DNA from: JAWSVE01 sp033852115
Lineage (GTDB): Bacteria; Pseudomonadota; Gammaproteobacteria; Pseudomonadales; Cellvibrionaceae
Length of the DNA: 64,000 nucleotides
Direction: 5' to 3'
Assembly (NCBI GenBank): GCA_033852115.1
Contig: JAWSVE010000001.1
Location: 496,001-560,000, forward strand
The position numbers and the translations under genes are program-made. The notes beneath the pieces are model-generated. The model was not told the origin of the DNA. It was given only the letters and a program-made list of their open reading frames with translations, and ran no database searches. Shown here one piece after another: positions 41,626-50,411 of this stretch. How positions within the stretch are numbered: the first letter of the stretch is position 1; each line of letters opens with the position of its first letter.

Positions 41626-41844
41626 TTATTCGCTAGCGCTGTTACGTTGTTTAGAAGGTGACTGCTCGTCATGATGCTCGCTACTGACCGGGGCATTATC
41701 ATCATCCAGTAGTATTCGTTGCGATTCTTTATCAAGGTCATCATATTGGCCACTTTTAATCGCCCAAAACAACACACCCATTGCAATACCAATAGCCACC
41801 AACACAAGCGGGATCAACAAATAAAGAACTTCCATAGTTTTCAT
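41626..41844 (-). CDS. ccoS: cbb3 oxidase maturation protein CcoS
   Basis: A 72-residue single-span membrane protein. The N-terminal helix (EVLYLLIPLVLVAIGIAMGVLFWAI) is followed by the conserved SGQYDDLDKESQRILLDDD. CcoS is needed for insertion of heme and copper into CcoN in Rhodobacter. It starts 12 bases after ccoI. Confidence 0.95.
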   Translation of the reverse strand: MKTMEVLYLLIPLVLVAIGIAMGVLFWAIKSGQYDDLDKESQRILLDDDNAPVSSEHHDEQSPSKQRNSASE

Positions 41845-41856
41845 CTTCCGCGAAAA

Positions 41857-44358
41857 TTATCTCGTACTTACGCACTCTGCCGTTTGTCCTAGCGAGGGGG
41901 TTTTTGCAAACCCATACAACCGTGTCGCATTCAGTATGACTAACAACGAACTTAAAGACATACCAATGGCCGCCAAATAAGGCGGCACTAATCCAGCGGC
42001 TGCGAGCGGTAGGGCTAAAATATTGTACGCCACAGCCCAACTCAAATTTTGCCGAATAATGCGCCGACAATATTCTCCAATTCCTAATGCGTGTTCAACC
42101 ACACGTAAATCATTATTCAATAAAACGCTATCCGCCTGAATTTGCGCTAAATCCGTAGCCGAAGACATCGCCATCGACACATCAGCACCACTTAAAACGG
42201 GTAAATCATTTAGCCCGTCGCCTACCATCAAAACCCGGTGGCCTAAGCTCTGTAGCTGACTGACGCGCTTCAATTTATCTTCCGGACTAACGCCTGAACG
42301 GTAGTTGTCTATCCCCACAGCATCGGCGACCACTTTAACTGGTGTCTGATGGTCACCACTAAGCAACTCTACTCCGGTGCCATGCGACTTTAGCGCAGAT
42401 ACAACTGGAGCCGCTTCCGCTCGAACAGAATCACTTACCAAGAAGTGTGCGATCCAACCATGCTGATCAAATAGCCAAATACCTTGCGAGCGACTGTCAT
42501 CTTCAAGCAAGTCTAAACTCGAACTGGTCCCATCGCTTGCCGCGGCTTTTTTTGCAAAGAGCCAACTACCTAGTCGATACTCCTGACCATCAATACTCCC
42601 TTGAACACCCGCGCCGAGTACGGTCTGTATATTGTCAGCAGAAAGAGTTGTTCCGAGCTTTTTGAACACTGCCGCCAGCGGATGTGATGAATGCTGCTCT
42701 AACGCGCCTGCAATCTCTACCGCGCTGTCGTTGGTAAAGTGCCGAGATTGATTAATCTCGATAGCATGTAGGGTTATATCTGCGGCCGTCAACGTTCCTG
42801 TTTTGTCGAAAATGACGTAATCAATATACGCGAGGTTTTCTAAAACATGTGGCTTTGTGACTAACAAGCCGAGCTGTCGCAAACGATGAATCGCCGCCGT
42901 TAAACTAACAGGAGTAGCCAACGATAAAGCGCATGGGCAGGTCACCACCAAAACAGAGAGTGTTACCCACAGTGCATCAGCTGGATGAACGAAATACCAA
43001 ACCAGCGCAACCGCGGAAGCAACAACTAATACTGCTGCAACAAAATAGCCCGCCAATCGATCAGCTTGTGACACTTGTGACGGTTTTTGATGGAGAGCCT
43101 CATCCATCAAATGCTGAATAGCAGAAAGGCGCGTAGCACGACCTACGGCAGTGACTTTAATTACTAACCCGCCCGATAAGTTTATTGTTCCGGCCGCAAC
43201 GTTATCACCGATGGATCGCGTAACCGCTTGGGCTTCTCCGGTCAACATTGACTCATCGACATGACTAGCACCCTCGATTACTTCGCCGTCGACCGGTATA
43301 GTGCCACCCTCTTTCACGTGGATGTAATCATTCACCGCAATCTGATGGAGCATAACGGTTTCAGTTGCTGATCCAGCTCCTTCCGACTGTTCGCTGTCAC
43401 TCTTTATCCGCTGAGCGTAGTGCGGCAACATACTCGATAGTTGGTTAACGGCAGACTCGTTCCGATGCCTTACCCGCATTTCTAGGTAACGACCGCTCAA
43501 TAGAAAAAACGTAAACATACTCACGGAGTCAAAATACACTTCCCCTGAGTTTGTTATAGTCGCCCAACAACTCGCCACATAGGCCAGCCCAATGGCTAAC
43601 GCAACAGGCACGTCCATGGTCAGGTGCCGTGTTTTTAAAGCATGGAAGGCGCCTATAAAGAAAGGACGCGCGCTAAATAAAACCACAGGCGTGGCCACGG
43701 CCGCGCTCACTGCTCGCAATAGCCATTGCCATTCAGCGTCCATGCCTTGAAGTGCGCCAGCATAAAGCGCAACGGCAAACATTCCGACCTGCACCATAGC
43801 AAAACCCGCAACACCAAGCCGCATCAACGCCAGCCGATTTTCATGCTGTGCCGCTTTGACCGTCTCGGTAGCAATCGCAGGTTTTGGCTGGTAACCGATC
43901 TCAGTAAATTTTTTCAGCAATGATGACAATCTGGTATTGTCTTTCCACTTTAGCAAGCAGCGATGGGTAGCTGAGTTAACACTGACAGTTTCTACCGCTT
44001 CATCTCGAGACAAATACTCTTCAATTAACCAAGCGCACGCCGCACAGTGAATACCCTCGATATACAAATTGGCCTGCTGACAACCATCGTCTGACGAGGT
44101 AACAAACTCATGATTTATCTCGGGGTTATCCCAAGCTGTATAATCGACGGAATTGGCGGCATCGGCGGCTTGCGAGGTTTCAGGGGCAACAAAGTCTTTT
44201 CGGTAACGATAAAAGTTGTCTAACCCAGCTCCTTCAATAAGTTCTGCCACAGCCAAACACGCCGTACAACAGAACTCTCGAGGCTGGTTGTTAATAGTTG
44301 CGGATACATCGATAGCAGGAGGGATTGGAAGCCCGCATTGGTAACAAGAAGCGGTCAT
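41857..44358 (-). CDS. ccoI: Copper-exporting P1B-type ATPase CcoI
   Basis: An 833-residue P-type ATPase of the FixI/CopA2 group that delivers copper for cbb3 assembly. The N-terminus has extra cysteine motifs (CYQCGLPIP, FCCTACL), then a heavy-metal-associated domain with GIHCAACAWLIEEYL. Eight membrane helices include the TCPCALSLATPVS metal site; the phosphorylation site is DKTGTLT and the hinge GDGLNDLPVLSGADVS. It lies between ccoH and ccoS, 11 bases after ccoH. Confidence 0.96.
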   Translation of the reverse strand: MTASCYQCGLPIPPAIDVSATINNQPREFCCTACLAVAELIEGAGLDNFYRYRKDFVAPETSQAADAANSVDYTAWDNPEINHEFVTSSDDGCQQANLYIEGIHCAACAWLIEEYLSRDEAVETVSVNSATHRCLLKWKDNTRLSSLLKKFTEIGYQPKPAIATETVKAAQHENRLALMRLGVAGFAMVQVGMFAVALYAGALQGMDAEWQWLLRAVSAAVATPVVLFSARPFFIGAFHALKTRHLTMDVPVALAIGLAYVASCWATITNSGEVYFDSVSMFTFFLLSGRYLEMRVRHRNESAVNQLSSMLPHYAQRIKSDSEQSEGAGSATETVMLHQIAVNDYIHVKEGGTIPVDGEVIEGASHVDESMLTGEAQAVTRSIGDNVAAGTINLSGGLVIKVTAVGRATRLSAIQHLMDEALHQKPSQVSQADRLAGYFVAAVLVVASAVALVWYFVHPADALWVTLSVLVVTCPCALSLATPVSLTAAIHRLRQLGLLVTKPHVLENLAYIDYVIFDKTGTLTAADITLHAIEINQSRHFTNDSAVEIAGALEQHSSHPLAAVFKKLGTTLSADNIQTVLGAGVQGSIDGQEYRLGSWLFAKKAAASDGTSSSLDLLEDDSRSQGIWLFDQHGWIAHFLVSDSVRAEAAPVVSALKSHGTGVELLSGDHQTPVKVVADAVGIDNYRSGVSPEDKLKRVSQLQSLGHRVLMVGDGLNDLPVLSGADVSMAMSSATDLAQIQADSVLLNNDLRVVEHALGIGEYCRRIIRQNLSWAVAYNILALPLAAAGLVPPYLAAIGMSLSSLLVILNATRLYGFAKTPSLGQTAECVSTR

Positions 44359-44369
44359 AGCGAATTAAA

Positions 44370-44909
44370 TCAACCTTGAATGTCAACGCTATTTGACTGG
44401 CTAAAATCGATCTCACCTTTCAGTTGCCACCCCCCAGTAGCCTGTGCAGCGGGTTCCAGATGCCAGTACCAGCGATTGTTCCATTCACCAAGGTACTCGG
44501 CTGAATAGATGAACGATAAAGAATCTGCGCCGGCAATTTTTTTCATTGTTATCGTCGCATCTCGATCGGAAAACGCTGGATGGCTCATCTTTAAGGTCAT
44601 TGACGATGGCAACGGCTCACTAGCAGACGTAGCTTGTAGCCGAAGAACAACCTCAGCCAATTCAGCATCAAATGTTAGCTGGCCGCGTAGGCCAAGTTTC
44701 GCAGCGAGTTCTTGCTGGCTTTTTTTCTCGTTAAGCAGTAAACCTTCTTTGTAGTAATCACCAATAACCACATCATCGCGATTGGAAACCGCTATAGTCA
44801 CGGTAATACAACACGCAATAATCACCAGAATAAGTGGTGACATGATGAACCAGAACCACTTTTGTTTGTAAGCAGGAATGGTGGATGGGTCTACTAAATG
44901 CTCTGTCAT
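44370..44909 (-). CDS. ccoH: cbb3 oxidase assembly protein CcoH (FixH)
   Basis: A 179-residue FixH-family protein. A cytoplasmic N-terminus ending KQKWFWFIMSPLILVIIACCITVTIAV gives one membrane helix (about 17-41), and the DDVVIGDYYKEGLLLNEKKSQQ segment is the FixH signature. The periplasmic domain is beta-rich. It is required for assembly of cbb3 oxidase in other bacteria. The gene is between ccoG and ccoI, with a 179-base gap and a terminator after ccoG. Confidence 0.93.
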   Translation of the reverse strand: MTEHLVDPSTIPAYKQKWFWFIMSPLILVIIACCITVTIAVSNRDDVVIGDYYKEGLLLNEKKSQQELAAKLGLRGQLTFDAELAEVVLRLQATSASEPLPSSMTLKMSHPAFSDRDATITMKKIAGADSLSFIYSAEYLGEWNNRWYWHLEPAAQATGGWQLKGEIDFSQSNSVDIQG

Positions 44910-45050
44910 AACTGATAAAAACCGATCAAAGTGATTGCCTCCGCTGAACAGCGATTAATTTTCACTGCCGGCTGAAAATCACCCATAGTTATCTTTTCAA
45001 GTTCCGATTTCCGAACTCAGGTTGAGATTACTTAAATCGATAAAAGCAAA

Positions 45051-45081
45051 CTACCAGCCAGCTGATATAGCTGGCTGGTAG
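45051..45081 (-). terminator. Hairpin terminator after ccoG
   Basis: Perfect 13-bp arms (45051-45063 with 45069-45081) and a 5-base loop, 8 bases past the ccoG stop. On the minus strand it is followed by a T-rich TTTGCTTTTA. It may reduce read-through into ccoH. Confidence 0.7.
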
Positions 45082-45088
45082 AAAGCGA

Positions 45089-46483
45089 CTAAGGACTTAA
45101 GAAGCGTGCAATATGTGACGCTTCCATTTCTGCGTTATCTTCGGCTTGCACGTAAAACTCAACGCCGATGTTACTCGCCGATAACGCACTCTTTGGAATC
45201 GACAAGCGAACAGGTACCGTTAGAATTTCACCCTCTTCCAAATAGATTCGGGTATTACCCAAAAGTTTCGCGTCTTCAATACCCCTGACGGAGACATTGT
45301 AATAATGAGGATCTCGGTCTTTATTATTCACACGCAAAGAGTACACGTTTTCAACATTCTCCCCACGAACTCGATAGAGGTTAACACCACGATCTCGTAG
45401 CACATCCATACCCACCGGCACTCGGTTAGCGATAGATATCGAAAATAACGTCGCCATTACACACAACGCCAATAAATATCCGATAAGGCGAGGGCGAATA
45501 ATATGTGCCTTTTTACCTTCGATACTTTCAACCGTCGCGTAGCGAATAAGACCTCGCTCGTAACCTAACTTATCCATGACGCTGTTACAGGCATCAACGC
45601 ATAAACCGCAATCAATACACTCGTATTGAGTCCCGTCTCGAATATCAATATTGACCGGGCACACCTGCACACACCAGGAACAGTCGATACAATCCCCTAA
45701 GCCCTTGGCTTTATAATCCTCTTTAGGTTTGCGAGGACCTCGACTCTCCCCCCGAGAGGCATCATAGCGAACAGCCAATGTATTCTTGTCATACATCACC
45801 GATTGGAAGCGAGCATAAGGACACATATATTTGCACACTTGCTCGCGCATGAAACCCGCATTCAGGAACGTTGCCCCAGTAAAGAAGGCAACCCAAAACG
45901 CCGCCACGGGATGCACCGTTAAATTGACAATCGACGAAATCAATTCTCGAATCGGGACAAAGTAACCAACGAAAGTCAACGCCGTGACCAATGCAATCAA
46001 AAACCAGGTGGCGTAAGTTGCTCCCTTTTTAAATATCTTTTGACTATCCCAGGGTTGCTTATCTAGCTTGATTCGCGCGTTCCGATCACCTTGAATAAAG
46101 CTTTCGACGCGTATAAACATCATTGTCCAAACCGTTTGCGGGCAGGTGTAACCACAATAGACACGCCCAACCAGCACGGTAATAGTGAACAGGAGGAAGG
46201 CCGCCATAATAAGCAACCAAGCCAAGTACATCGCATCTTGAGGCCAGAAAGTCAGCCAAAAAACATGGAATTTTCGTGCGGGTAAATCGAACAACATGGC
46301 CGGGCGACCATCAAGAATCAACCAAGGACAAAGCAAAAAACCGGCTAACAAAGGCATCCCCGTATAACGGCGAACTTTGGTAAAAAAACCGGTTATCTTT
46401 CGTGTGTAAATTTTATCGTCTGCAACATACAATTCGCGGTATTGCTTCGGTTTATCTGAAGCGATCTGATCACCCTTTTGCAT
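45089..46483 (-). CDS. ccoG: cbb3 oxidase accessory ferredoxin-type protein CcoG
   Basis: A 464-residue membrane iron-sulfur protein (RdxA/FixG). Five membrane helices are visible with CGYTCPQTVW and CKYMCPYARFQ, and two 4Fe-4S clusters are bound by CIDCSWCVQVCP and CIDCGLCVDACN. The periplasmic C-terminal Ig-like domain (about 360-464) ends the protein. CcoG reduces Cu(II) for cbb3 assembly in Rhodobacter. The gene is 173 bases after ccoP, with a hairpin between. Confidence 0.96.
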   Translation of the reverse strand: MQKGDQIASDKPKQYRELYVADDKIYTRKITGFFTKVRRYTGMPLLAGFLLCPWLILDGRPAMLFDLPARKFHVFWLTFWPQDAMYLAWLLIMAAFLLFTITVLVGRVYCGYTCPQTVWTMMFIRVESFIQGDRNARIKLDKQPWDSQKIFKKGATYATWFLIALVTALTFVGYFVPIRELISSIVNLTVHPVAAFWVAFFTGATFLNAGFMREQVCKYMCPYARFQSVMYDKNTLAVRYDASRGESRGPRKPKEDYKAKGLGDCIDCSWCVQVCPVNIDIRDGTQYECIDCGLCVDACNSVMDKLGYERGLIRYATVESIEGKKAHIIRPRLIGYLLALCVMATLFSISIANRVPVGMDVLRDRGVNLYRVRGENVENVYSLRVNNKDRDPHYYNVSVRGIEDAKLLGNTRIYLEEGEILTVPVRLSIPKSALSASNIGVEFYVQAEDNAEMEASHIARFLSP

Positions 46484-46599
46484 TTATAACCACCTTTTCA
46501 AACATCACATTAACGCGGTGTGTGATGTACAAGACTATACATAAAGTGTAGCGGAAAGAGAGAAGGAAAGTGCCCTTCCTGGTTGCAGACATCGAAGAG

Positions 46600-46624
46600 A
46601 GCCCCAGAATCACGTTCCGGGGCT
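46600..46624 (-). terminator. Hairpin between ccoP and ccoG
   Basis: Stem AGCCCC/GGGGCT, extended by GAA/TTC across one mismatch, 33 bases after the ccoP stop. On the minus strand it is followed by a T/C-rich CTCTCTTC, so termination would be partial. Confidence 0.5.
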
Positions 46625-46656
46625 TTATTATAAGAGCGGGTACTAAGTTGGCAGTA

Positions 46657-47562
46657 CTACTCTGCAAAGCGTTGTGACAAGTTGTATACGTAAGCGCTGA
46701 GTAGATGAATCTTCTCCTCGCGCAACGTTTCTGCTTGCGCAGGCATAATGCCATTTCGACCAGATCGAATGGTTTGTGCAATACCCTCGCGAGAACCGCT
46801 ATATAGCCATGAATCAGAATCAGCTAAGCTAGGCGCGCCAAGCATAGGGTTTCCTGTTCCATCTGCCATATGACAGGCTGCACAGCTTTGCTGAAATAAC
46901 GGTGCACCTTTTGAGGCGAGCGCTTCATCATGATCCTGACCAGAAAGCTGCAGCACATATTCAGTCACTGATAACACACCCTGCTCGCCAAGAATGCCGC
47001 CCCAAGCTGGCATTTGACCTACTCGACCATGAGTAATACTTGCTTTGATGTTTTCAGGAGAACCACCCCAAATCCATTCGCCGTCAGTTAAATTCGGGAA
47101 TCCAAAGTTACCACCCCCATCAGCTCCGTGACAAACAGCACAGTGCGTGGAGAACAAGCGAACGCCCATTTTCTGCGCGCGAGGATCGTCAGCAAGCTCA
47201 GCAATCGACTGCCCCATAATATCCGAATACATCGCTGAATAGCGCTCATCCGCCTTCGCAAATTCATTTTCTAAGCGATTTTCTGACGTCCAGCCTAGCA
47301 CCCCGGGCCATGAACCTAGGCCAGGATATAAAATGAGGTATATCACGGTAAAAATAAACGTAAGAATAAACATCTGGAACCACCAGCGTGGTAACGGATT
47401 ATCATACTCCTCGATACCGTCGTAAACGTGACCCGTTGTGCGGTTCTCTTGATCAACATCATCGCGCTTAGCCACCTTGCGGTTGGCTAGGAGCACCCAC
47501 ATCACCAGTACGATTGCAATAACCGTTAAGACAATGATCCAAAGATTCCAAAAGAGACTCAT
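46657..47562 (-). CDS. ccoP: cbb3 oxidase di-heme cytochrome subunit CcoP
   Basis: A 301-residue membrane-anchored cytochrome c that passes electrons to CcoO/CcoN. Two N-terminal helices (about 4-25 and 58-80) are followed by NPLPRWWFQMF, the typical CcoP motif, and two heme c domains with CAVCH (about 140) and CAACH (about 230). Distal Met ligands are likely in the GQMPAW and NGIMPAQ segments. It lies after ccoQ in a normal ccoNOQP order. Confidence 0.97.
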   Translation of the reverse strand: MSLFWNLWIIVLTVIAIVLVMWVLLANRKVAKRDDVDQENRTTGHVYDGIEEYDNPLPRWWFQMFILTFIFTVIYLILYPGLGSWPGVLGWTSENRLENEFAKADERYSAMYSDIMGQSIAELADDPRAQKMGVRLFSTHCAVCHGADGGGNFGFPNLTDGEWIWGGSPENIKASITHGRVGQMPAWGGILGEQGVLSVTEYVLQLSGQDHDEALASKGAPLFQQSCAACHMADGTGNPMLGAPSLADSDSWLYSGSREGIAQTIRSGRNGIMPAQAETLREEKIHLLSAYVYNLSQRFAE

Positions 47563-47646
47563 AATGACTCCTGACTTATGAAGGCAGCCAGTTGGCTACC
47601 ACTTCGCGACTCGCCAGCAAGCCGCGGCTTAACTCACTAAATAGCG

Positions 47647-47847
47647 TTAGCGTTCTTTCTCGCCGACGCTCTCTGTTGTGCGCGAATGTTGCGACTCATC
47701 AGCAAACGGTAGGTTTGCCGCATCGTCGAAACGTTTTTTGCGTCGAGGCGCAAACGCCCACCAACAAATAGCAATGAATGCAATCATCACAATAATTGTT
47801 GAAATACCGCGCCACGTATTGATATCCATTGTTTTCGCCTCACTCAA
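47647..47847 (-). CDS. ccoQ: cbb3 oxidase subunit CcoQ
   Basis: A 66-residue single-span protein: MDINTWRGISTIIVMIAFIAICWWAF with a membrane helix (about 12-33), then the conserved RRKKRFDDAANLPFAD. CcoQ stabilises the oxidase in other species. The first methionine of the frame (47847) and M7 (47829) are both possible starts; the second matches the family better. Confidence 0.93.
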   Translation of the reverse strand: MSEAKTMDINTWRGISTIIVMIAFIAICWWAFAPRRKKRFDDAANLPFADESQHSRTTESVGEKER

Positions 47848-47862
47848 ATTTAGCGCTAAACT

Positions 47863-48474
47863 CTAGCGTTTATGAGTTAACAGCGTGCCAAGCTGCTGTA
47901 AATATGCGATGAGTGCATCCACTTCTTTGGTACCTGCTACAGCAGCCTCCGCACCAGCGATGTCTTCATCGGTATAAGGCACACCGACTAAGCGAAGACC
48001 ACGCATTTTCGCCGCAGTACCTTTGCCGTCCAACTCATTATCAAGCAACCAAGGGAAAGCCGGCATATTCGACTCGGGGACAACCGCTCGCGGATTAAAC
48101 AAATGCACCCGATGCCAATCATCAGAGTACAAACCACCAACACGTGCCAGGTCAGGCCCAGTACGTTTTGATCCCCACAGGAACGGATGCTCATAAACAG
48201 ATTCACCAGCCACGGAGTAATGACCGTAGCGCTCTACCTCCGCGCGCAAAGGCCGGATCATTTGCGTATGACAAACGGTACAACCTTCACGAATATAAAT
48301 ATCACGCCCTTCCAACTGAACAGCAGTTAAAGGCTTTAGACCTTCGACCGGTTCGGTGGTTTCTTTTAAGAAAAACATTGGAACTGTTTCGACCAAGGTA
48401 CCGAAACTGATGGCAACAACCACCAAAATTCCCATTAGAAAAATATTCTTTTCAACTATATCGTGATTCTTCAC
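47863..48474 (-). CDS. ccoO: cbb3 oxidase mono-heme cytochrome subunit CcoO
   Basis: A 203-residue membrane-anchored cytochrome c. One N-terminal helix (about 9-32) is followed by the heme site CTVCH (in EGCTVCHTQMIRPLRAEVER) and GPDLARVGG, with the methionine ligand likely in ESNMPAFPWLL. It lies 56 bases after ccoN and 15 before ccoQ. Confidence 0.97.
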   Translation of the reverse strand: MKNHDIVEKNIFLMGILVVVAISFGTLVETVPMFFLKETTEPVEGLKPLTAVQLEGRDIYIREGCTVCHTQMIRPLRAEVERYGHYSVAGESVYEHPFLWGSKRTGPDLARVGGLYSDDWHRVHLFNPRAVVPESNMPAFPWLLDNELDGKGTAAKMRGLRLVGVPYTDEDIAGAEAAVAGTKEVDALIAYLQQLGTLLTHKR

Positions 48475-48530
48475 GCTAAGTTCTCCACTGTCTTTTTGCT
48501 ATAACGTTGAGAATAAATTAACCGTCGAGC

Positions 48531-49970
48531 TTAAGCCGCTTGTGGCTCTACAGCTTCAGTTACTTGCGTTCCACCCTGTTGAATAGTGCGGAACACGTTG
48601 TAAGACATAATCAGCATACCCAATAGGAACAATGCTCCACCTATTGCACGGACAATGTTGCCTGGGCCTTTCGCTGCAACTGATTCTACGAAGCTATAAG
48701 TCAACGTGCCGTCAACGTTAAATGCTCGCCACATCAAACCTTCCATAATGCCGTTAACCCACATCGACGCGATGTATAGTACGGTACCGATAGTCGCTAA
48801 CCAGAAGTGCGTGTTAATCAGTTTCACGCTCCACATTCCTGGAGTTCGATATAGAGAAGGCAATAAATGATAGATCGCACCGATTGAAATCATTGCTACC
48901 CAACCCAACGCACCGGAGTGTACGTGGCCGATAGTCCAGTCGGTGTTATGCGACAAAGCGTTCACCGTTTTAATCGACATCATCGGACCTTCAAAGGTCG
49001 ACATGCCGTAAAACGATAAAGAGACAACAAGGAAACGTAGGGTTGGATCAGTCGCCAACTTATGCCACGCACCCGACAACGTCATGATCCCATTAATCAT
49101 GCCCCCCCAGCTTGGCGCCAGCAACATTAAGGACATAACCATTCCTAAACTTTGAGCCCAGTCTGGTAATGCAGAGTAATGAAGGTGATGCGGGCCGGCC
49201 CAGATGTAAAGTGCAACCAAAGCCCAGAAATGCACAATGGAAAGTTGGTAAGAGAAAACGGGGCGACCGGCTTGCTTAGGAACCACGTAATACATGATGC
49301 CCAAGAACCCAGCAGTCAAGAAAAAGCCTACTGCATTATGGCCATACCACCACTGCACCATCGCATCGGCAGCACCGGCATAAGCAGAGTAAGACTTAAA
49401 CAAACCCACTGGAATCGCTGCGCTGTTTACCAAATGCAACACAGCGACGGTAATAATGAATGAACCGAAAAACCAGTTTGCAACATAGATGTGGGATGTC
49501 TTGCGCTTGACGATAGTGCCAAAGAAAACAATCGCATAGGCTACCCAAACCAATGTAATCAAAATATCAATTGGCCACTCTAGCTCGGCATACTCTTTTG
49601 ACGTGGTGAAACCCATCGGCAATGTAATAGCGGCCGCGACAATGACCAGTTGCCAACCCCAAAAGGTAAATGGAATTAAAAAGCCACCAAATAATTTCGC
49701 CTGACAAGTCCGCTGGACAACATAGTAGGAGGTAGTGAACAACGCACAACCACCGAATGCAAAAATAACCGCATTCGTATGAAGTGGACGAAGACGCCCA
49801 AAATGGGTAAAGGGTTGCCAAATGTCGTTGACTTGTGGAAACACAAGTTGAACGGCGAGAATGACGCCAACCAACATGCCAACCACACCCCAAACGACCG
49901 TCATGATGGCGAATTGCCTAACAACTTTATAATTATAGGCTTCTACCGATCCATTAGACTCATGTGTCAT
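48531..49970 (-). CDS. ccoN: cbb3-type cytochrome c oxidase catalytic subunit CcoN
   Basis: A 479-residue, twelve-helix heme-copper oxidase (C family) that reduces O2 with high affinity and pumps protons. Visible are HTNAVIFAFGGCALF (low-spin heme ligand), the copper/heme region WWYGHNAVGFFLTAG, GPHHLHYSALPDWAQ, and the late FEGPMMSIKTVNALSHNTDW and HVHSGALGWV segments. A ribosome-binding site GAGGA precedes the ATG. Upstream lies an FNR-type site that fits low-oxygen induction. Confidence 0.97.
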   Translation of the reverse strand: MTHESNGSVEAYNYKVVRQFAIMTVVWGVVGMLVGVILAVQLVFPQVNDIWQPFTHFGRLRPLHTNAVIFAFGGCALFTTSYYVVQRTCQAKLFGGFLIPFTFWGWQLVIVAAAITLPMGFTTSKEYAELEWPIDILITLVWVAYAIVFFGTIVKRKTSHIYVANWFFGSFIITVAVLHLVNSAAIPVGLFKSYSAYAGAADAMVQWWYGHNAVGFFLTAGFLGIMYYVVPKQAGRPVFSYQLSIVHFWALVALYIWAGPHHLHYSALPDWAQSLGMVMSLMLLAPSWGGMINGIMTLSGAWHKLATDPTLRFLVVSLSFYGMSTFEGPMMSIKTVNALSHNTDWTIGHVHSGALGWVAMISIGAIYHLLPSLYRTPGMWSVKLINTHFWLATIGTVLYIASMWVNGIMEGLMWRAFNVDGTLTYSFVESVAAKGPGNIVRAIGGALFLLGMLIMSYNVFRTIQQGGTQVTEAVEPQAA

Positions 49971-50221
49971 AACAGGTTTTTCCTCACATTTGTTCGTACA
50001 AACGGTGATAACGAACGTAACACTTCAAAATTATTGCGGTGTATTTCCTAGAACAGGATCATGGGATTCTTGGTAAGGCGCTCGTCCCATAGTGTTCACT
50101 ACAGACTGCAAAATTATTAAGAACCACGATTTGCCCCAAGCAAAACTATAACTCTTCCACAGAGCCAAAACGCGTTGGCGTCATTATAGTTTTCAAACTG
50201 CAGTTTATCGACCGAAAATAT
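49971..50221 (-). other. Long untranslated leader of ccoN
   Basis: About 250 bases between the hairpin at 50222-50260 and the ccoN ATG, without an ORF I would call. It holds the 12-bp palindrome AAACTGCAGTTT (50197-50208) and a TATAAT hexamer on the minus strand near 50182-50187 that could be a second start. Confidence 0.4.
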
Positions 50222-50260
50222 AAAAAAAGTCCCGCCGAGACTGCTTTCGTCTTGGCGGCC
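50222..50260 (-). terminator. Terminator-like hairpin just downstream of the FNR promoter
   Basis: On the minus strand CCGCCAAGAC and GTCTCGGCGG pair (one wobble) around a 7-base loop, followed after GAC by seven T. The predicted FNR-dependent start (about 50254) falls inside its 5' arm, leaving an 8-bp GCCAAGAC/GTCTCGGC stem plus T run in the nascent RNA. It could equally act as a second argG terminator. Confidence 0.65.
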
Positions 50261-50302
50261 ATTATCTTTTATACAGCGTGAGACGCTATTGATAGATATC
50301 AA
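50261..50302 (-). promoter_or_regulatory. FNR/Anr-dependent promoter (class II)
   Basis: The site TTGATAGATATCAA (50289-50302) is a perfect TTGAT-N4-ATCAA FNR box. On the minus strand GATAAT (50266-50261) sits exactly where the -10 falls when the box is centred at -41.5, the class II arrangement. The expected start is about 50254, roughly 284 bases before ccoN. FNR/Anr control of cbb3 genes is established in Pseudomonas and other proteobacteria. Confidence 0.8.
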
Positions 50303-50387
50303 CTAAAGATGAGTTTGGGTGTCAGCATCTACCAAATACACGGTATAACTGAGCTGAATGATGCCCTGCTTCAGCGCAGTAACAGAA

Positions 50388-50411
50388 AAAGGCTCTTTCG
50401 TGAGAGCCTTA
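50388..50411 (-). terminator. Intrinsic terminator of argG
   Basis: Arms AAGGCTCT/AGAGCCTT (50389-50396 with 50403-50410), 6-base loop, then TTTTT on the minus strand. The 5' arm begins inside the argG stop codon. Confidence 0.85.
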
